From: Flavobacteriaceae bacterium
GTDB lineage: Bacteria; Bacteroidota; Bacteroidia; Flavobacteriales; Flavobacteriaceae
Assembly (NCBI GenBank): GCA_016764435.1
Contig: JAESRX010000063.1
Coordinates: 32,232 to 96,231 of the forward strand
Reading direction: 5' to 3'
DNA: 64,000 bases
How positions within the stretch are numbered: position 1 is the stretch's first letter; the number at the start of each line of letters is the position of its first letter. Position numbers and translations under genes: made by a program. The notes under the pieces were generated by a model. It made no database searches. It was not told the origin of the DNA and was given only the letters and a program-made list of their open reading frames with translations. Below, in pieces: positions 29,301-38,639 of this stretch.

Positions 29301-32300
29301 CAGATGATTGGCATCAGTATACGGTTTCTTTGAATCCTGGGTTAATTACTGATTTGAATATTGTGATACGAACAGATGCGGGAGTGACTGAAGGGAATGA
29401 CATTGCGATAGATGCTATTATTGCTTATCAAGAACCAGATCAATGTGCTACAGAAACTTCCGTAACCTTTACTGTAGAGGACGCTAAAGAATTTAAGGCG
29501 GTCACTAATAGTATTGAGGAAACGACCTGTAATGGGGGAACTGACGGAGGTATAGCGATTGAACTGAGTAATTTTAATCCAACCTATGGATATAAATATC
29601 GTATAGATGGACTAGGAGATTGGATAGGACCTAAGTTTTCGAATTTACTAACTGTTGATGGATTGACTTCTGGGAGTCATAGCATAGAAATCGTCTATTT
29701 GAATATTGATGGATCTCAGGACTGTAAGAAAACCATTACCGAAATTATAGGGGAGCCTTCTGCAGTGGTTGTAAGTGCGGGTATTAAAGTAAATCTAACC
29801 TGTAGAAATATTAGCACTACGCAAGCAACGATTGAAGCAAGTGCTGTAGGTGGGTCAGGTCCTTATCAGTATCAATTAGAAACGGTAGCAGGACTGGTGT
29901 TAACAAGCTTTCAAAAATCACCGTTCTTTACAAATCTAGCGGCAGGATCTTATATGGTCCGAGCGAGAGATGTTTTTGGATGTGAAGATCTAATTGCTGT
30001 TCCAGTAGAAGTATTGACTCCTAAGGAAATTGTATTTACAGCAGTACCAGGCGCTTGTTATCAAGGAGATTCTAAAGGAACTATTACGGTTTCAGTAGTG
30101 GATGGAAATGGAAATTATCAATTCAGTATCAATGGGAATGCATTTCAAGTGCCAACTCCTGTAACGTCCTTAAATTATACGTTTGAGAATTTAGTTTCAG
30201 GAACTTATGAAGTGTTGGTTAAAGACCAATACGGATGTATGGAAAGTGTTTCTGTAACTATAAATTCAGTCCTAAGAGCGAGGGCTTTATTAGTGAATGA
30301 TATAGATTGTATCGCACCTACAATGGGTGAAATAACAGTGGAAGCTTATGGTGGTGATGGAAGCTATAGTTATCAATGGTCAAAAGACGGTGGTGTTACT
30401 TGGAACAATTCGAACTTTGCAGGAAATAAATTTACAAACACCGCTGCGGGTACTTATGTTTTTAAAGTAACCGATGGGGCTAATTGTTCGGGATTGACTA
30501 AAAGTATTGTTCTTAGCCCAGCCGTTGCTCCAGAGTTTACTTTAACAGCGATAGATATTGCATGTAATGGAAATAGTACGGGAGAAATTTCAGTAAATAT
30601 TGATACCAATATAGGATTGCCTCCATATGCGGTTAGTGTACGTAATGTTCTTACAGGCATCGTATATGGAAGTCAAACAACAGGATTGCCAGGAGGTAAT
30701 TATGAAGTTACAGTGACAGATCTCAAAGGATGTTTTTCTAAAGAAGATATTACGATAGAAGAACCAAGTATTATAGATGGGAAGATTCAAAGTACCGATA
30801 TAAAATGTGAACATCCAGACGATGTTTTGGGAACAATATCCATAGATGCTGGAGGAACCGGAACGGCACCTTATACGTACCGTGTGTATAATAACGGACT
30901 TTTGTTTGATCAGACGGTAGATACTGCTCTTTTAGGAACTACGAGTTATACCTTTACAGGCTTGGAATTTGGGTTTTATAAAATTGTTATTCTTGATAGC
31001 AATGGTTGTGAAAATATTTCGGAGGTTACCATTGGAACTGCACCAAATATTCTAGTCACTCTAGCGAGTACTGCGACTTGTGCTACAGGAAGTATTAAAG
31101 TACAGGTAAATACCACGAGTGGTTCTTTAAGTACAGGGCCTTATTATTTTGCAATCTATCCAGTTGCTACTAGCCCTCCTTCGGGAGCGGGTTGGTTCGT
31201 AGGGGTACCAGGAGTCTTAGGTAATGGAGACCCTACAGAAGAGTATACTTTTAATGGCTTAAGTCCAGGGGTTAGGTATACATTTATGGTGTATAATGAC
31301 ACGACCAAGTGTTCTTACATCCAAGAAGCGGATGAATTAATAAGTCCGGTGTCTACCTTAGAATCTACCATTAATACGCTTACGAATGTTACTTGTACAG
31401 GCGGGTCTGATGGAATTGTTAATTTTACGATTTCAAATTATGAAGCTTCTGCTACGCAAGTAGATTATCAAATCTTCGAAACAATAACAATTAGTCCCGT
31501 TCCTGGACTGTCTGGGTCTTTCACAGGACTAGGAGGTGCTGATGCATCAGCAAGTCTATCGGGATTAGGATCAGGAGACTACTTTATACAATTTACAGAA
31601 GTGGATGGAGGAAACCCTGGATGTATTACAAGTTCGGAACCATTTTCAATTAAAGCGTCTGAAAATTTACTGGAAATAGAAGCTAAATCTACTAAAAATC
31701 AAACCTGTAATGACTTAGGGATTGTTACAGCAGTCGCTCGTTATGGAACAGGACCTTACACGTATAAAATACAATTAAGTACAGAATCAGACCCAACGGT
31801 TACAACGTGGGGGAGTAATAATACAACGGGGATATTTAAAGTGCCGGCTGGGACTTATAAGGTATTTGTCTTAGATGCTTTTAATTGTATTCAAGGAACG
31901 GATGAAGTTGTTGTAACAGTTGATAGTATACCTGAGATAACCTTTAGTATTAATGATGCTAGTTGTCCAAAAGAAGGAGCATTTGAAGTTACAGTTAGTC
32001 TACTTGTTGCGGGAGTTCCGCCGTATAGTATTCGTGTAAACGAAGGCCCTTTTCAACCCGTCTCTTTGCCTTTTACGATACTTAATTTAAGTTCAGGAAT
32101 AGATCAACTCATTGAAATACAAGACCAGAATGCTTGTGGAAGTGTTCAAGTATTTTCGATTGCACCACCGCTTGAATTTAATGCGGAGATTACTAAATTA
32201 CTAGATTGTTCTATTTCTCCTCATGCGGAGATTACTATTAGTGATATTGTAGGCTCTGGTAAATACACGTATGAAATTAATGGTGTGGCTATAGGTGCAA

Positions 32301-35300
32301 ACGACCTAATTGCAGGAACGGATTTAGAGCTTCCTATAACGGTTTGGACAGGTGCAAATATGGAAAGTGAGTATATAATTACAGTGACAGATACTCAAAC
32401 GAATTGCGCTGTTGTGAAATCATTATTTGTAGCCGATGCATTAAAACCTATAGTTGCTTCTTCTTTAGCTGTTCATGCATCATGTAAGGGAGCTGCTGAT
32501 GGAAGCATTTTTGTGACGGCAGTTGATAATGGCATTGGTCCATTTACATTTGCTATTACAGCACCAAGTGCAATAACACCGGATATAGTGAGCGATTATA
32601 CGGCGACCTTTAATAATCTACAAGGGACTGTCGATGGTATTAACTATACCGTTACGATCACTGCAGCAAATGGCTGTACTACAGAAAAAATAATTAAAAT
32701 TAAGGAACCTTCGCCTGTGAGTATTGATGCGGTGAATATAAGTCCGTTTGGATGTAGTGATGGGAATACCCCTGAAGCTGCAAATATCACAGTCTCCACT
32801 ATTACTGGAGGGAGCGGTGTATATCCTAGGGTGGTGTTTGTGAATTCAGATGGAGATGTCGTACAGGATGGAGGAAGTAATGTATTGAGTATTGTGTATA
32901 ATGTTGCTTCTAATACATATAGTGTTGCTATGGGAAGTACTTCTCCGGGGGTATTTACAATCCATGTTTATGACAGCAATGGATGTGAGGCAACGACCAC
33001 TGAAACGATTCTTCTTTTTGATCGAATTATAACGGCTTCTATTGCTATAAATGATGCTATTTCTTGTGTAAATGCAGGAGAGGATATTCAGCTGATAGTT
33101 GTTTCCTCTGGAGCTGATAATTCATTGTTTGAATTCTCTGATGATGCTGGATTGACATGGCAAGGAAGTCCTGTTTTTAATGATTTAGCAGTAGGGAATC
33201 ATCAATTTATTATTAGACATAAAATTACAAAATGTGAATTTCCTATGAGTCATGAAGTTTTCAATCCGAATGTCTTTACGCCGAAAGTAACGGTAGAAAG
33301 CCGTGTAGTTTGTAAAGGTTCTATTACTGGTGAAGTTACCTTTGAAATAGAAGATGCTACATATTTAGGTGGTTTCAATTGGGAAATTTTTGATACCAAA
33401 GGATCTTTGTCAGATGATAGTGATGATGTTTCTGTAGGTACAGGAGTTGAGTCGAGTAATGGACCAACAGATCCGATTTTTATAGGGGAAGGTTCGTATT
33501 ATGTACGCATTACCCAATACAATTTTCCGAATTGTAATAATCGATCTTATTTTACGGTGACAGCACCGGAAGAAGAATTATCGGGAAGCTATTTAAGCAA
33601 TGCCATTACGTGTAGTGGTGATGATGGTAGTATTCGAATTAAGGCTCAAGGAGGTTGGGAAAATTATGAGTATTATGTAGGAATAGGCGCTCCTAGTACT
33701 GAAAGTTGGACTGTCTCGAATTCCTTTGATGGATTGTCAGTAGGAACGTATCAAGTATGGATTAGAGATGTTTTAGGTTGTGAAAAACAAGTATTTCCAG
33801 ACGTAGTATTGGTGGACCCATCTCCTATTACCGCTTCGTTAATAGTGAAAAACTATAATTGTGAAGGATCTAATGGAGAAATTGAGGTAACGAATGTGTC
33901 TGGAGGTGAAGGGAAAAATTATAAGTACCAATTATTCTTAGACGGTGCCGCTGTAGGAGCAGCACAAATAAGTCCTGTTTTTACAGGTTTAGTTGCAGGT
34001 AATTATCATGTTGATATTACAGATTTTTGGTCTTGTACAGGAAGTACAGGGGGTACTATAACATTATATGATGTATTAGCGCCAACAATTGTTATTCAAA
34101 AAGAAATAGATTGTACAGGAGCTCCAGAAGGAGAATTAATCGTTTCGATGACGGGAGGATCAGGTGCTTTTAAATTTGTAATGACCTTACCTGATGGGAC
34201 TACTTTAACAAATACCACAGGTGTGTTTGATGATTTAGGACTTATAGGTATCTATACGATTCGTATTACAGATACTATTACTTTGTGTAGTTCTTCTATT
34301 GAAGAAACGTTGAAAAAACCTTCTACGGTGGTGTTATTACCTACATCTTGGACAGATGTAAAATGTAATGGAGGGAGTGATGGAACAATTACCATTAATC
34401 TAGCGCAACCGAGCACTGGTAGTAATGATGAACCTGTGTACACGTATGAAATTACAGGCCCCGTAAATGTAGGTCCTCAAAACAGTAATGTATTTAGTGG
34501 CTTGCCTTCGGGAATGTATACTGTAAAAGCCATTTCAGTAAAGGGATGTGAAGCCATTCAAAATAATATTGAAATCACAGAGCCTAGCTTATTGTCCGTA
34601 AAAGTTGTGGCGACCACATTTGGGTGTACTCCTGATAATTTGACCAATAGGGTTCAATTAACAGTGTCTGCAACTGGAGGAATACCTGATTATTTGTACA
34701 GTATAAATGGAGTTGATTTTACCAGTTCACCTATTTTTTACATAGTTGACACAGGGCTTGTTCAGAATATTACAGTTACAGTAAAGGATGCTAATGTATG
34801 TATTGCTAATTCGGGTTCTTTGACAATTAACCCTTTACTAGCTATTACAAAGGTTACAGTAGTACAAAAGAAACCTATTTCTTGTTTGAATCCAGAACAA
34901 GTAACGATTACAGTTCTAGGAGGATCCGGTAATTTCACCTTTGAATTACTGCCAGATGGTCCGAGTCAGGGACCGGTAGTAAGTGATACTGCAGATTTTG
35001 AGCTCCCTAGTGAAGGTAATTATACCTTTAAGGTTATTGATAATGATACGGGATGTTATTTTGTAGCAATGCCTTATGATGTGGCGCTCTATAATACCAT
35101 TACAGTAGAAGCAACGGCGACAGGTGCCGTTAAGTGTTTAGAGGATGCCAATGGGATATTGGAATTTAAAGTTCTTAATTATACGGGTAACTTCACCTGG
35201 TTTGTAAATGATTCTTCGGGTGCTGAAATAGTAACAGGTACGGGGAATACAATGAATAATCCAATAGTGGTACCTGGTTTAATTGCTGCAAATTATTCGG

Positions 35301-37588
35301 TACGAGTTGTAGCTACAGATCCTGCCTTTTGTGCGGCTACGAGTAATGTGATTACTATAGAGTCACCAAATAATGCATTGAATTTGAAGTTGGAGTTATT
35401 GCATAAAGTAACGTGTAACCCAGGAAGTGATGGAGAAATTAGAGCCATTGCAACTGGTGGATGGGGCGGTTACGAATTCCAGCTGGCATTGGAAGGAACT
35501 ATTATTGTTCCTTTTGGGACTGACCATGTATTTGGAGAGTTAGTCGCAGGAGATTATACGGTGACGCTTCGCGATTTAAATGGTTGTAGTAAAGCGATAA
35601 AAAATATTAAGATCGCTTCTCCTTTGCTTATTACAGCGAATGCTTCTTCCAATTCAATACGATGTAATGGAGATTTAACAGGAGAAATTGAAGTGGTTGC
35701 AACTGGTGGTCAAGGACCTGGTACTTATGTGTATAGTTTAGTAGATTCCAGTGGGAATACTACTGCTTTTCAATCAGATAATGTATTTAAGAATCTAGCC
35801 TCTGGTACTTATACCGTATTGGTTAGTGACGATTTATCCTGTGATGTTATCACAGCGCCCGTAACCATTAAATCACCACCGATAGTCAATGCGTCTGCAA
35901 CGTTAATTACAGCGCTTTCTTGTACTGTTCCTGCCCAAATTAAGGTGGAGGGCTCCGGAGGAGATGGGGGACCATACACCTATAGTGAAGATGGAATTGT
36001 GTATGATACAACCAATGTATTTACGCTGGATCCTACAAGTGTAGTCACCTATCAATATTTCGTAAAAGATGCAAGTGCTTGTGTCTCTTCCGTGTCCAAT
36101 GGAATTACGATATCTCCTATTGAACCTTTAAAAATAGACCTTGATATGCAGTATGGGTCAATCGTTTGTTTTGGAGCGACAAATGCTGTTATTTCTGCGA
36201 TCACTTCGGGAGGATTAGGAAATTATATGTATGAATTATTAGACGGAGGAGGGGTTTCTATTAAAGGACCACAAAGCGCGGGTCTCTTTGAAGAATTAGG
36301 GGCAGGTACCTATAAAATTAGAGTGACGAGTTTAGATTGTTTGGAGACTTCAATAGCCGTAACAATTTTGAATCCTGACCCGATAGTAATGACAAAAAAT
36401 GTAGATTTTCAGGGTGTTTCTTGTTTTGGGGAAGAAGATGGAATCATTACTATATACGCAACAGGGGGAACAGGGAAACTTCTGTACAGTATCGATCAGA
36501 ATAAATATGTAACCAGTAATGTATTTAGTGGATTGGCAAAAGGAATCTATACAGTATCCGTGATCGATGAAAACGGATGTCATCCAGGCTATGTAACTGG
36601 AGAGATAAAAGAACCTAAAAACTTAGAGTTTTTGGACGCTAAAGTAAAAGAAGAAAAATGTATTAATGATAAAGATGGAGTCATTGAACTAGTGATTGAA
36701 GGAGGAACAAAACCATATTTTACTAAGTTAGGATTGGGAGGTGTTTATGAGCAAGATAAAATGATCTATTCCGGTTTAGAAGGAGGGGTAACATACCTGT
36801 TTTATGTAAAAGATAGTAATGGATGTGAGAATTCTTATTCTAAAGATTTAAAGAAACCTGTAGCCTTAGATTTTGAGGTAAATAGCGTGTTTTTATGTGA
36901 TGGAAATGTTCAAATTACGGCTTCTGTAGCTGCGGAATATAAAAATAAAGTTACCTATTCAATGATGATAGGAACTTATTCTGAGGTGAATAATACAGGA
37001 CTGTTCCTTGTTACGAATATTATCAAGGATCAAAAGGCACATGTGATGGTTCAACACGATAATGGTTGTGCATCTGATGTTTTAGAGGTAGATGTCGCTA
37101 AGATACTTCCGCTCTTTGTTACCGTAAGTGAAACATTTGTGAATACCATTACGGCTGTAGGGACAGGCGGATTACCTCCTTATCAATATCGGATTAATGG
37201 AGAGGATTATGGCAGTTCAAATAAATTTATAATTTCGGAAACAGGGCAGTACACAATAGGTATTATAGATGCTAGAGGCTGTGTGTCTAGTGCATTGATT
37301 GATATGGAATATGTATCCGTTGTTTTTCCTGATTTCTTTACGCCAGATGGAGATGGGACCAATGATTATTGGTATCCGAAAAATCTAAAAGCGTATCCTA
37401 ATATCACCGTTTCTATATTTGATCGTTATTCTAGATTGATCGCTAAATTTAAAGGGGTTCAGATAGGATGGGATGGAAAATATAGAGGGAAACCATTGCC
37501 TTCAGGGGATTACTGGTATGTAATTGACCTGGATGGAACACAGGGAGACAAGAGGGATCTAATGGGGAATTTTACACTTTATCGCTAA
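23372..37588 (+). CDS. sprB: Giant SprB-like gliding adhesin (operon A)
   Basis: A 4738-aa surface adhesin. F. johnsoniae SprB (about 6500 aa) is the mobile adhesin that the gliding motor moves along the cell surface. The track start is TTG; the ATG at 23372 is chosen because it aligns residue for residue with the operon B start (39 residues to the shared VPF). A signal peptide ends near TLTAQ. The conserved N-terminal region (LRGELTLISN, YAGLYWGAIY, GWTLVIVYED) is followed by a DUF11-like segment (about 376-520) and then some 40 SprB-type repeats. Each repeat has a Cys near its start, a GG--PY-Y core, and AG-Y-V-V-D--GC at its end. A jelly-roll-like insert lies at about 1820-2030. The type B sorting domain starts at FFTPDGDGTNDYWYP. 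Secretion should need T9SS and SprF. Confidence 0.85.
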   Translation: MKKILIIFKDMKFVKLLAFLCVYICLNPITLTAQTAVPFEIRYNSKLRGELTLISNSIVNRDNGPGETSNDPYNGGNSNDWSNMKYIDVDDDPTTFSSSKSNLVIANQDCINIKYAGLYWGAIYQDEERNPAYTSVKFKLPGVGDYHDINADTIIFDDQDTYYPDPYACFADVTALVQTLESPVGEYTVANIFANQGKSGEGSPYGGSSGGWTLVIVYEDPMLSNKNVTIFDGFSGVEKGVAASVSVSGFTTIPKGPVNARIGVSCLEGEIQLKGDKYEISTGANYPNFTALSDAENPSDNFFNSSITIDGSHYLDRVPNSINNLGWDTDLFQVFNPSNLVIGNQETSATLRLETVQDRYYVFYTSFSVEIIEPQITVLKTVDDGTNDLEGSDVVLGQRLWYQLRFQNTGNDDAINMTMVDTLPINVDLDESSMVLPPGVTYTYIQPTGLSGGILTFTIPNEIVTKGATYYDIRFKVAISDECNDLRDACENRIENISYSYYTGKDSGTEISDDPSFYGLDACNFGITGSTNFLVDVNACTFDRNEVMCGSSLDLTAGSDFIAYVWKDASGNIIGDTQTITVTNIGVYTVDKTAAAPCVNAKETITVVPFGEQTNPLISPDGSGGYLYVDEVLVCPNDGRKLSEIYLCGTDDSRDIVTNIAGAEAIKWQKLSEEQEGNAYPNCPNTEGSSVWTTVDSTNNFKVVAAGEYRLELVFPGGCFVRYYFNVFKSTVEPAISKKNINCGKEGFIAIYNIDTSLYEFSVVLEGQPAGNFTSQHTYPINVAGDYTVYFRQIGVSLSACVPKIESIHISEKTIHTTITASPILCETGKGAIRVQVNDVPGDYLMELQTMAGEVIGNYGPSPLNDNLFDNLDAGFYQVIVTTPECSDRIENIEIKPPVPLEFTAALAQSITCIDGIIKVNSSGGLVPHYYAIHSYILEGTATWTVISSSEYKYQTNQLFDISNPGVYRFIMVDSNLCTAISNEVEIKIEPKISYDLEITDVVCFGDDTGLVTISPTGNLNGNELTFALDDGIVGNGVFDAILSDGSYDDASFTSIMSFIGLPTGNYTLIMRVSKGTSTCDFPEVFTIGAPSAGITGKLHIVQEYTCKKLGEIAVAITGDTAISGGTPPYVYAIDGVSFTSDNTFSDLTNGTYVVTVKDSENCVFLTNSIILEALNPPTDLNFETTAIKCPSLETEITVSVINGNPPFEYEIISPSSAVIHNGNNKVFTGILEGTYTIRVTDAKGCEYEKDKTINAISQIAIKGNVTASVQCKGSTSGAAEFTVSGYKKTYSYRVNGGAVTSDQSTATINLSNLLAGNYEVTVIDEDTACTDTYTVTVDEPEFPLILELLPTLITCNSNATIKAFVTGGWGAFNYKLQTQAGVVHTDYSSDSLFLNVLEGEYTVLVRDANGCVVSKDISIKAAISPTVSIVSNTGCYTAMGTIVITASGTGVAPLKYAIDGGSYQSSATFSGITPGEHQVSIIDGDGCKAVSNLLNFSPELIMSVQYLPIISCENTTEVAITANGGNGVYTYAIVASGILPSETDYGIASSITVTGIGSYDVYVKDGKQCSVMTTINVTKKDELEISYTATAVFCNGDFVKITAIGIGGEAPYFYQLENVSGTIFNSFQTQTVFNTVVAGNYLLRIKDANNCEETVPVVISEPEYLVASAGVSELVSCNKDLYAAVHITNPQGGTPFSLPDLYRYSFDGGISYTISNTQNLPSGTHTVYIKDANGCVFPMEVIVAAKIAGPSYLTALTYNCVGEGIFEILPEDVIPLFSYTYTLDGGAEFLPNTGIGHVFSNVSVGDHTVTMNFTPLATPTKNVVLNEDFGAGENTSLSNVSPVYCYEPQDGTGACYFGPSINEGEYCVTKEVTSPSLSWRSPNDISGMANGRFLVVNVVGDAGDNGVIYQKSVSGIHPNKDITISLAVYNLLKMGAVGTDPSITIQLTDSSGTVLLDAAGDPVAFNVGEVPKNNHADDWHQYTVSLNPGLITDLNIVIRTDAGVTEGNDIAIDAIIAYQEPDQCATETSVTFTVEDAKEFKAVTNSIEETTCNGGTDGGIAIELSNFNPTYGYKYRIDGLGDWIGPKFSNLLTVDGLTSGSHSIEIVYLNIDGSQDCKKTITEIIGEPSAVVVSAGIKVNLTCRNISTTQATIEASAVGGSGPYQYQLETVAGLVLTSFQKSPFFTNLAAGSYMVRARDVFGCEDLIAVPVEVLTPKEIVFTAVPGACYQGDSKGTITVSVVDGNGNYQFSINGNAFQVPTPVTSLNYTFENLVSGTYEVLVKDQYGCMESVSVTINSVLRARALLVNDIDCIAPTMGEITVEAYGGDGSYSYQWSKDGGVTWNNSNFAGNKFTNTAAGTYVFKVTDGANCSGLTKSIVLSPAVAPEFTLTAIDIACNGNSTGEISVNIDTNIGLPPYAVSVRNVLTGIVYGSQTTGLPGGNYEVTVTDLKGCFSKEDITIEEPSIIDGKIQSTDIKCEHPDDVLGTISIDAGGTGTAPYTYRVYNNGLLFDQTVDTALLGTTSYTFTGLEFGFYKIVILDSNGCENISEVTIGTAPNILVTLASTATCATGSIKVQVNTTSGSLSTGPYYFAIYPVATSPPSGAGWFVGVPGVLGNGDPTEEYTFNGLSPGVRYTFMVYNDTTKCSYIQEADELISPVSTLESTINTLTNVTCTGGSDGIVNFTISNYEASATQVDYQIFETITISPVPGLSGSFTGLGGADASASLSGLGSGDYFIQFTEVDGGNPGCITSSEPFSIKASENLLEIEAKSTKNQTCNDLGIVTAVARYGTGPYTYKIQLSTESDPTVTTWGSNNTTGIFKVPAGTYKVFVLDAFNCIQGTDEVVVTVDSIPEITFSINDASCPKEGAFEVTVSLLVAGVPPYSIRVNEGPFQPVSLPFTILNLSSGIDQLIEIQDQNACGSVQVFSIAPPLEFNAEITKLLDCSISPHAEITISDIVGSGKYTYEINGVAIGANDLIAGTDLELPITVWTGANMESEYIITVTDTQTNCAVVKSLFVADALKPIVASSLAVHASCKGAADGSIFVTAVDNGIGPFTFAITAPSAITPDIVSDYTATFNNLQGTVDGINYTVTITAANGCTTEKIIKIKEPSPVSIDAVNISPFGCSDGNTPEAANITVSTITGGSGVYPRVVFVNSDGDVVQDGGSNVLSIVYNVASNTYSVAMGSTSPGVFTIHVYDSNGCEATTTETILLFDRIITASIAINDAISCVNAGEDIQLIVVSSGADNSLFEFSDDAGLTWQGSPVFNDLAVGNHQFIIRHKITKCEFPMSHEVFNPNVFTPKVTVESRVVCKGSITGEVTFEIEDATYLGGFNWEIFDTKGSLSDDSDDVSVGTGVESSNGPTDPIFIGEGSYYVRITQYNFPNCNNRSYFTVTAPEEELSGSYLSNAITCSGDDGSIRIKAQGGWENYEYYVGIGAPSTESWTVSNSFDGLSVGTYQVWIRDVLGCEKQVFPDVVLVDPSPITASLIVKNYNCEGSNGEIEVTNVSGGEGKNYKYQLFLDGAAVGAAQISPVFTGLVAGNYHVDITDFWSCTGSTGGTITLYDVLAPTIVIQKEIDCTGAPEGELIVSMTGGSGAFKFVMTLPDGTTLTNTTGVFDDLGLIGIYTIRITDTITLCSSSIEETLKKPSTVVLLPTSWTDVKCNGGSDGTITINLAQPSTGSNDEPVYTYEITGPVNVGPQNSNVFSGLPSGMYTVKAISVKGCEAIQNNIEITEPSLLSVKVVATTFGCTPDNLTNRVQLTVSATGGIPDYLYSINGVDFTSSPIFYIVDTGLVQNITVTVKDANVCIANSGSLTINPLLAITKVTVVQKKPISCLNPEQVTITVLGGSGNFTFELLPDGPSQGPVVSDTADFELPSEGNYTFKVIDNDTGCYFVAMPYDVALYNTITVEATATGAVKCLEDANGILEFKVLNYTGNFTWFVNDSSGAEIVTGTGNTMNNPIVVPGLIAANYSVRVVATDPAFCAATSNVITIESPNNALNLKLELLHKVTCNPGSDGEIRAIATGGWGGYEFQLALEGTIIVPFGTDHVFGELVAGDYTVTLRDLNGCSKAIKNIKIASPLLITANASSNSIRCNGDLTGEIEVVATGGQGPGTYVYSLVDSSGNTTAFQSDNVFKNLASGTYTVLVSDDLSCDVITAPVTIKSPPIVNASATLITALSCTVPAQIKVEGSGGDGGPYTYSEDGIVYDTTNVFTLDPTSVVTYQYFVKDASACVSSVSNGITISPIEPLKIDLDMQYGSIVCFGATNAVISAITSGGLGNYMYELLDGGGVSIKGPQSAGLFEELGAGTYKIRVTSLDCLETSIAVTILNPDPIVMTKNVDFQGVSCFGEEDGIITIYATGGTGKLLYSIDQNKYVTSNVFSGLAKGIYTVSVIDENGCHPGYVTGEIKEPKNLEFLDAKVKEEKCINDKDGVIELVIEGGTKPYFTKLGLGGVYEQDKMIYSGLEGGVTYLFYVKDSNGCENSYSKDLKKPVALDFEVNSVFLCDGNVQITASVAAEYKNKVTYSMMIGTYSEVNNTGLFLVTNIIKDQKAHVMVQHDNGCASDVLEVDVAKILPLFVTVSETFVNTITAVGTGGLPPYQYRINGEDYGSSNKFIISETGQYTIGIIDARGCVSSALIDMEYVSVVFPDFFTPDGDGTNDYWYPKNLKAYPNITVSIFDRYSRLIAKFKGVQIGWDGKYRGKPLPSGDYWYVIDLDGTQGDKRDLMGNFTLYR

Positions 37589-37606
37589 TAGTAAATAGAA
37601 AATTTT

Positions 37607-38539
37607 ATGAAGAAGCTAACACTTTTAATGGTTATATTGAGTTCTTTTTTAAGTAGAGGACAGGAGTTTACCATGCCTTTACTAAGTCAGTATATGGCAG
37701 AAAACCCCTATGTGATTTCTCCGGCATTTGCAGGAATCGGTCCTTATTATCAACTTAGACTAAGTGGTTTGGAGCAATGGGTAGGAGTGACAGATGCTCC
37801 GGGTACTCAGACACTTTCTTTAGATGGTCGTTTTACAGATGTCGATGGGATAGGTCTGTTGTTTTTTAATGATAGAAACGGTAATACAAAGCAGTACGGA
37901 GGCTTGATTAGCTATGCACATCATTTAACACTGAATGATTATCGCAATCAATTTCTTTCCTTTGGACTGTCGTATCGTTTTACGCAATTTAAAATAGATG
38001 TTTCAAAATTTAAGGAGAGTGATCCTTCCATTTATGGAGATAAATCCACGTTTAATTCAAATTTTGATATTGGTGTACTCTATAGATTTGAACGATTTTA
38101 TATGGCTTTAAATACCTCTAATATCTTAAATAAGAGCGCAAGAGCTTTTGCGGATAGTGAACCGCTGAAGCTTCGTAATTATTCAGTTTATACCGGGTAT
38201 AAGTTTGATAGAAATTCGAAAAATCAGTATGAAGTTTCTGTTTTTGGTCGTTATTTCGAAAGTGATGATAGATTTAGTACCGACTTGAATGTCAAATATA
38301 GAAGACGTACTAAAGAAGATTACTTTTGGGCAGGATGTAGTGTTAGAGTGATTAATGAGCAGCTGTTCAAGCCTGTTAGTGTGACGCCGATGCTTGGTTT
38401 GAAAAAGAATAATTTTTATGTTTCTTATGGGTTTGAATTGAATGTAAATGAAATTGCTCAATACAACCTAGGGACACATTTGATCACTTTAGGAATAGAT
38501 TTCTTATACAATCCTAGTGGTAGGAAATGTACATATTAG
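37607..38539 (+). CDS. sprF: SprF: PorP/SprF-family T9SS membrane protein (operon A)
   Basis: A 310-aa outer-membrane barrel protein of the PorP/SprF family. A signal peptide (to SFLSRGQ, residue 19) precedes the typical N-terminus QEFTMPLLSQYMAENPYVISPAFAG and the AHHLTLNDYRNQFLSFGLSYRF segment. It ends in a barrel-like strand (LIDFLYNP-type) and a short Cys-containing tail. In F. johnsoniae, SprF is required for secretion of SprB, whose type B sorting domain cannot be handled without it. The gene begins 18 nt after the sprB stop and is the last gene of the operon. It is the most conserved member between the two cassettes (same length, no indels, roughly three quarters identical by eye). Confidence 0.9.
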   Translation: MKKLTLLMVILSSFLSRGQEFTMPLLSQYMAENPYVISPAFAGIGPYYQLRLSGLEQWVGVTDAPGTQTLSLDGRFTDVDGIGLLFFNDRNGNTKQYGGLISYAHHLTLNDYRNQFLSFGLSYRFTQFKIDVSKFKESDPSIYGDKSTFNSNFDIGVLYRFERFYMALNTSNILNKSARAFADSEPLKLRNYSVYTGYKFDRNSKNQYEVSVFGRYFESDDRFSTDLNVKYRRRTKEDYFWAGCSVRVINEQLFKPVSVTPMLGLKKNNFYVSYGFELNVNEIAQYNLGTHLITLGIDFLYNPSGRKCTY

Positions 38540-38619
38540 GCTTTTATATGTTTGTCACTTTTTAAAATAGAAATAGGTTTTATGTAGACAGTAAAATACA
38601 ACGAATACAAGGCGCTGGA

Positions 38620-38639
38620 AAAGGTGTTATAACACCTTT
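38620..38639. repeat. Perfect 20-bp palindrome between the spr operons
   Basis: AAAGGTGTTATAACACCTTT is its own reverse complement. It lies 80 nt past the stop of sprF A. It could be part of a terminator hairpin, although no T-run follows, or a binding site for a dimeric regulator. Confidence 0.6.

Larger units (their letters stand above)
18192..38539 (+). repeat. Tandem duplication unit A (sprCDBF cassette)
   Basis: A 20.3-kb four-gene cassette. The same gene order, orientation, start-to-start spacing and almost the same gene sizes recur at 39342-59631. Exact nucleotide blocks of 26 bp survive, for example 24152-24177 against 45244-45269 and 37499-37524 against 58591-58616, but most codons have diverged, so the duplication is not recent. 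Confidence 0.9.
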
